Source: Clostridia bacterium
Lineage (GTDB): Bacteria > Bacillota > Clostridia > Christensenellales > Borkfalkiaceae
Direction: 5' to 3'
Assembly (NCBI GenBank): GCA_017646945.1
Contig: JAGCLN010000111.1
Location: forward strand, 1-8,592
DNA length: 8,592 nucleotides
A model generated the notes under the pieces. That model ran no database searches and was not told the DNA's origin. It saw nothing but the letters and a program-made list of their open reading frames with translations. Positions 6,186-8,592 of the stretch are shown one piece after another (the stretch's first letter is position 1; every line of letters starts with the position of its first letter). Made by a program: the position numbers and the translations under genes.

Positions 6186-7439
6186 TTACTTCTTGCCTGC
6201 TTGAACTTTTTTAAGTTTAGCAAATCTGGGAAGACCGTCTTCAACGGGCGCTTTTGCTTCGCCTTGAATAAGGGGAAGGGCGTATGATACGAATTCATCA
6301 GAAATGTAAGTACCATCGTTGATAATCCATTCAAGCGGAACGGTTTTTTCAGTATTAGCAGCGAGTTTTAAGTTAACTAAACTATATTTGCATTTATACT
6401 TGCCGTCAGCGGTTTCAAGACGTTTATATACAACCATTTTGTCAGTAGTACCGCGAACTGCAGCCTTAACTGCTTCACGACCTGCTCTAAAGGTTTCTTC
6501 AACGTCAGTCTTAGATGCAAGGTGAGCAGCGCATCTTTGCATAAGTGAAAGTTCAACTGCTCTTGTTTTGTAACCAGTTTCTTCTTTTAAGATATTAGCA
6601 AGAGTTGCTGCAACGCCACCGAGTTGAGCGTGACCAAAACTATCTCTTGCAACTGCGCCAACTGATTCGCAAACGAGTTTGCCGTCTTTATCCTTAATAC
6701 CTTCAGATACAACTACGATACACTTGTTGTTGTTTTTAGCAAGAACGTTCTTAACGTCTGCAACAAACTTAGTGATATCGAAAGCAACTTCAGGAAGGTA
6801 AACAAGGTCAGGACCTAAGCCCTTGTAACCAGCAAGAACGGAAGAAGCAGTAAGCCAACCTGCGTTTCTACCCATTGCTTCGATAACGCAAATCATCGGG
6901 GTATCGTAAACTTTAGCGTCTAAGCATACTTCCATAACGGTAGTAGCGATATATTTTGCAGCGGAAGCAAAACCAGGACAATGGTCAGTACCGAAAAGGT
7001 CGTTATCAATAGTCTTGGGAACGCCGATTACGTTGCAATCCCAACCAGATTTCTTGATGTACTTAGAAATCTTGTTGCAAGTATCCATACTGTCGTTACC
7101 GCCGTTGTAGAAGAAATAACGAATATTGTACTTTTTAAATACTTCAACGATTCTCTTGTAATCGGTATCGTCTTTCTTAGCGTCTTTAAGTTTATATCTT
7201 ACTGAACCAAGCGCAGAAGACGGAGTGTTCTTTAAAAGTAATAACTCTTTTTCATCTTCCTTAGAAATATCGTAGAAATCTTCTTCTAAAACACCTCTAA
7301 TACCGTGAGCAGCGCCGTAAACGGCAGTAATTTTATCCTGCTTTAACGCTTCGATAAATACGCCAGCAGCACTCGCGTTGATAACCGAAGTAGGACCACC
7401 TGATTGCGCAAACATTGCTGCGCCAACTAAATTTTTCAT
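6186..7439 (-). CDS. pfp: Pyrophosphate-type 6-phosphofructokinase (diphosphate:fructose-6-phosphate 1-phosphotransferase)
   Basis: Interconverts fructose-6-phosphate and fructose-1,6-bisphosphate using pyrophosphate; this reaction is reversible and can serve glycolysis or gluconeogenesis in the cytoplasm. The 417 residues are longer than the 320-residue ATP enzymes, as usual for this clade. The donor-site motif is GGNDS (113-117) where ATP enzymes have GGDGS: Asp116 replaces the second Gly, and Lys142 in PKTIDND (141-147) replaces the Gly of PGTIDND. These two changes are the known marks of pyrophosphate use. Asp145 is the expected catalytic base, and AMGRNAGW (188-195) is the sugar-phosphate loop. 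Asn115 replaces the Mg-binding Asp seen in ATP enzymes and in GGDDS enzymes. The SD AGGAGA (7447-7452) is seven bases before the ATG. It lies 34 bases downstream of pfkA with no promoter or terminator between, so the two are likely one operon. Donor use is inferred from motifs. Confidence 0.93.
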   Translation of the reverse strand: MKNLVGAAMFAQSGGPTSVINASAAGVFIEALKQDKITAVYGAAHGIRGVLEEDFYDISKEDEKELLLLKNTPSSALGSVRYKLKDAKKDDTDYKRIVEVFKKYNIRYFFYNGGNDSMDTCNKISKYIKKSGWDCNVIGVPKTIDNDLFGTDHCPGFASAAKYIATTVMEVCLDAKVYDTPMICVIEAMGRNAGWLTASSVLAGYKGLGPDLVYLPEVAFDITKFVADVKNVLAKNNNKCIVVVSEGIKDKDGKLVCESVGAVARDSFGHAQLGGVAATLANILKEETGYKTRAVELSLMQRCAAHLASKTDVEETFRAGREAVKAAVRGTTDKMVVYKRLETADGKYKCKYSLVNLKLAANTEKTVPLEWIINDGTYISDEFVSYALPLIQGEAKAPVEDGLPRFAKLKKVQAGKK

Positions 7440-7473
7440 AATTTTATCTCCTTTTGATTGTAAATCAAATATT

Positions 7474-8436
7474 TTATCTTGCTAAAATGTTCATAACGTT
7501 GTAAAGCTCATCGTTAAACTTGGGTTTAACTGCTAACGCTTCACTAATGTCCATATCAAAAATATGATTGTCTTTAACACCAACGGCGCGGTTAGTTTTG
7601 CCTTCAATCATAAGGTCAACCGCTTTAACAGCCATACGAGCCGCCAAAACTCTATCCGCCATAGTGGGCGCGCCACCGCGTTGAACGTAACCGAGATTAG
7701 TAGTTTTTACCGATAAGCCGGTGAGTTCTTCAAGTTCTTTGCAAATCGCTTCCCTATCGCCTGCGCCTTCGGCAAAAATAATCATATTTGAAGTTTTACC
7801 ACGCTTACGGCTCTTTACCAAGGTTTTTGCAATTTCTTTAAGGTCGAAAGGAACTTCGGGCGTTAAGCAAAACTCTGCGCCACCTGCAAGCGAAGCGTAA
7901 AGGGCTATATCACCGCACTTTCTACCCATAACTTCAAGCATAGAAACGCGCTCGTGGGAACCCATAGTATCTCTAAGGTTGTTGATTGCGTTTAAAACGG
8001 TGTTTACCGCCGTATCAAAACCGATAGTGAAATCGGTATAAGCCAAGTCGTTATCAATAGTGCCCGGAATACCAACAACGTTTATTCCACAGTTATCAGA
8101 TAAGTCTTTTGCACCCCTAAACGAACCGTCACCGCCGATTACGATTAAACTATCAATACCGTAAGCTTGTAAAGTTTCAGCCGCTTGTTCTTGGAATTCA
8201 ACGCTATTAAACTCAGGGCATCTTGCGGTTTTTAAAATAGTACCGCCCCTATGAACGATATCCGATACCGAACGGGTACTCATAAAGTTTATTTTGTTTG
8301 CGATAAGACCAGCGTAGCCCCTTTCAATGCCGTAAACGTCAATATCCTTTGCGATAGCGTATCTAACACACGCTCTAACGCAAGCATTCATACCGGGGGC
8401 ATCGCCACCGCTTGTTAAAATTGCTAATTTTTTCAT
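7474..8436 (-). CDS. pfkA: ATP-dependent 6-phosphofructokinase
   Basis: Phosphorylates fructose-6-phosphate to fructose-1,6-bisphosphate with ATP, the committed step of glycolysis; 320 residues, exactly the bacterial PfkA size. Motifs in order: LTSGGDAPGMNA (7-18) at the ATP site; GGDGS (101-105) with Asp103 for Mg and Gly104, the mark of ATP use; PGTIDND (124-130) with the catalytic base Asp128; LEVMGRKCGD (167-176); and GYVQRGG (about 249-255). Arg21 and Arg25, at the same positions as effector-binding arginines in E. coli PfkA, are kept together with Arg55, so ADP/PEP-type allosteric control is plausible. The SD GGAG (8442-8445) is five bases before the ATG. It precedes the pyrophosphate-type paralogue in one apparent transcript. 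No pyruvate kinase gene, a common neighbour, is seen downstream; the second phosphofructokinase takes that place. Confidence 0.97.
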   Translation of the reverse strand: MKKLAILTSGGDAPGMNACVRACVRYAIAKDIDVYGIERGYAGLIANKINFMSTRSVSDIVHRGGTILKTARCPEFNSVEFQEQAAETLQAYGIDSLIVIGGDGSFRGAKDLSDNCGINVVGIPGTIDNDLAYTDFTIGFDTAVNTVLNAINNLRDTMGSHERVSMLEVMGRKCGDIALYASLAGGAEFCLTPEVPFDLKEIAKTLVKSRKRGKTSNMIIFAEGAGDREAICKELEELTGLSVKTTNLGYVQRGGAPTMADRVLAARMAVKAVDLMIEGKTNRAVGVKDNHIFDMDISEALAVKPKFNDELYNVMNILAR

Positions 8437-8451
8437 ATATTCTCCAAAAAT

Positions 8452-8480
8452 AACTGAACTATTTCAGTTTATCACAGTTT
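8452..8480. repeat. Inverted repeat plus third half-site upstream of pfkA
   Basis: AACTGAA (8452-8458), four bases, TTCAGTT (8463-8469) form a perfect inverted repeat 15 bases before the pfkA ATG. CAGTTT occurs at 8465-8470 and again at 8475-8480, exactly 10 bases apart, giving three AACTG half-sites. On the minus strand the hairpin is followed by ATTTTT, so it could be a weak terminator or attenuator, or an operator, since the half-sites lie on one helix face. Confidence 0.4.
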
Positions 8481-8495
8481 AAATAAATAATCTAC

Positions 8496-8592
8496 TTATT
8501 TTACAAAAAATATAATATTTTTTGAATCAATTATCGAATTGAGTTCGGAAATAAGCCCTTTACAGTTGCGAACTTTCATATCGCACTTAAAC
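8496..8592 (-). CDS. C-terminal end of an upstream minus-strand gene (partial), possibly DNA polymerase III alpha
   Basis: The minus-strand frame from 8591 to a TAA at 8496-8498 is open for 31 residues and ends in SIIDSKNIIFFVK. It stops 59 bases before the pfkA start, a normal gap. The helix-then-strand pattern (a run like LISELNSII followed by KNIIFFV) recalls the very end of DnaE proteins, and dnaE is a frequent gene just upstream of pfkA in Bacillota. That identity is context-led and weak: with only 31 residues, chance openness in AT-rich DNA cannot be excluded. Confidence 0.4.
   Translation of the reverse strand, partial: FKCDMKVRNCKGLISELNSIIDSKNIIFFVK

Noticed and set aside
6122..6334. 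Short minus-strand open frame running through the rhaA terminator
   Set aside because: It crosses the bidirectional terminator and overlaps the phosphofructokinase gene in another frame, with no SD or recognisable protein.
8498..8526. Promoter-like TTCAAA-17-TAAAAT on the minus strand ahead of pfkA
   Set aside because: It overlaps the possible end of the upstream gene in AT-rich sequence and the -35 match is weak; not enough to list as a feature.

Overview
The window looks like a chromosomal segment from a low-to-moderate GC Bacillota (Clostridia-like), probably an anaerobic, sugar-fermenting gut-type organism. The grounds are SD sequences of the GGAG type, short intergenic gaps, a Clostridium-type NADP glutamate dehydrogenase, ATP- and pyrophosphate-dependent phosphofructokinases side by side, and a PhoB-type two-component system. 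I see no phage, transposon, CRISPR, tRNA or rRNA sequence. No gene is visibly broken. Two genes are cut by the window edges.

Layout. On the minus strand at the left are a sensor histidine kinase (cut at base 1, GTG start at 803), its response regulator (800-1471), and upstream of them an S51 peptidase E-like gene (1540-2238). A 156-base divergent intergenic region (2239-2394) holds a probable leaderless promoter for the peptidase, a 16-base inverted repeat and a good promoter for gdhA. On the plus strand follow gdhA (2395-3741) with an intrinsic terminator, a cytoplasmic serine hydrolase of the class C beta-lactamase fold (3791-4876), and L-rhamnose isomerase (4904-6130), which appears to have its own promoter inside the end of the hydrolase gene. 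A bidirectional hairpin terminator (6148-6176) separates these from the converging minus-strand pair: pyrophosphate-type phosphofructokinase (6186-7439), lying 34 bases downstream of the ATP-type phosphofructokinase pfkA (7474-8436). At the right edge a 31-residue minus-strand reading frame ends at 8496. It may be the C-terminus of an upstream gene, possibly dnaE.

Working together. The contents are central metabolism: entry of fructose-6-phosphate into glycolysis by two enzymes with different phosphoryl donors, ammonium assimilation by GdhA, and the first step of rhamnose breakdown, plus an envelope-sensing two-component pair of unknown stimulus. I found no convincing new multi-gene system. 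The most unusual signal is not a gene: reading all 8592 bases I found no GATC at all, where roughly 30 would be expected by composition, and aspartate codons before C are written GAC. This suggests long-term selection against that site. Other points worth a look are the tandem phosphofructokinases, the leaderless peptidase transcript, the embedded rhaA promoter, and a terminator lying directly against the hydrolase ribosome-binding site.
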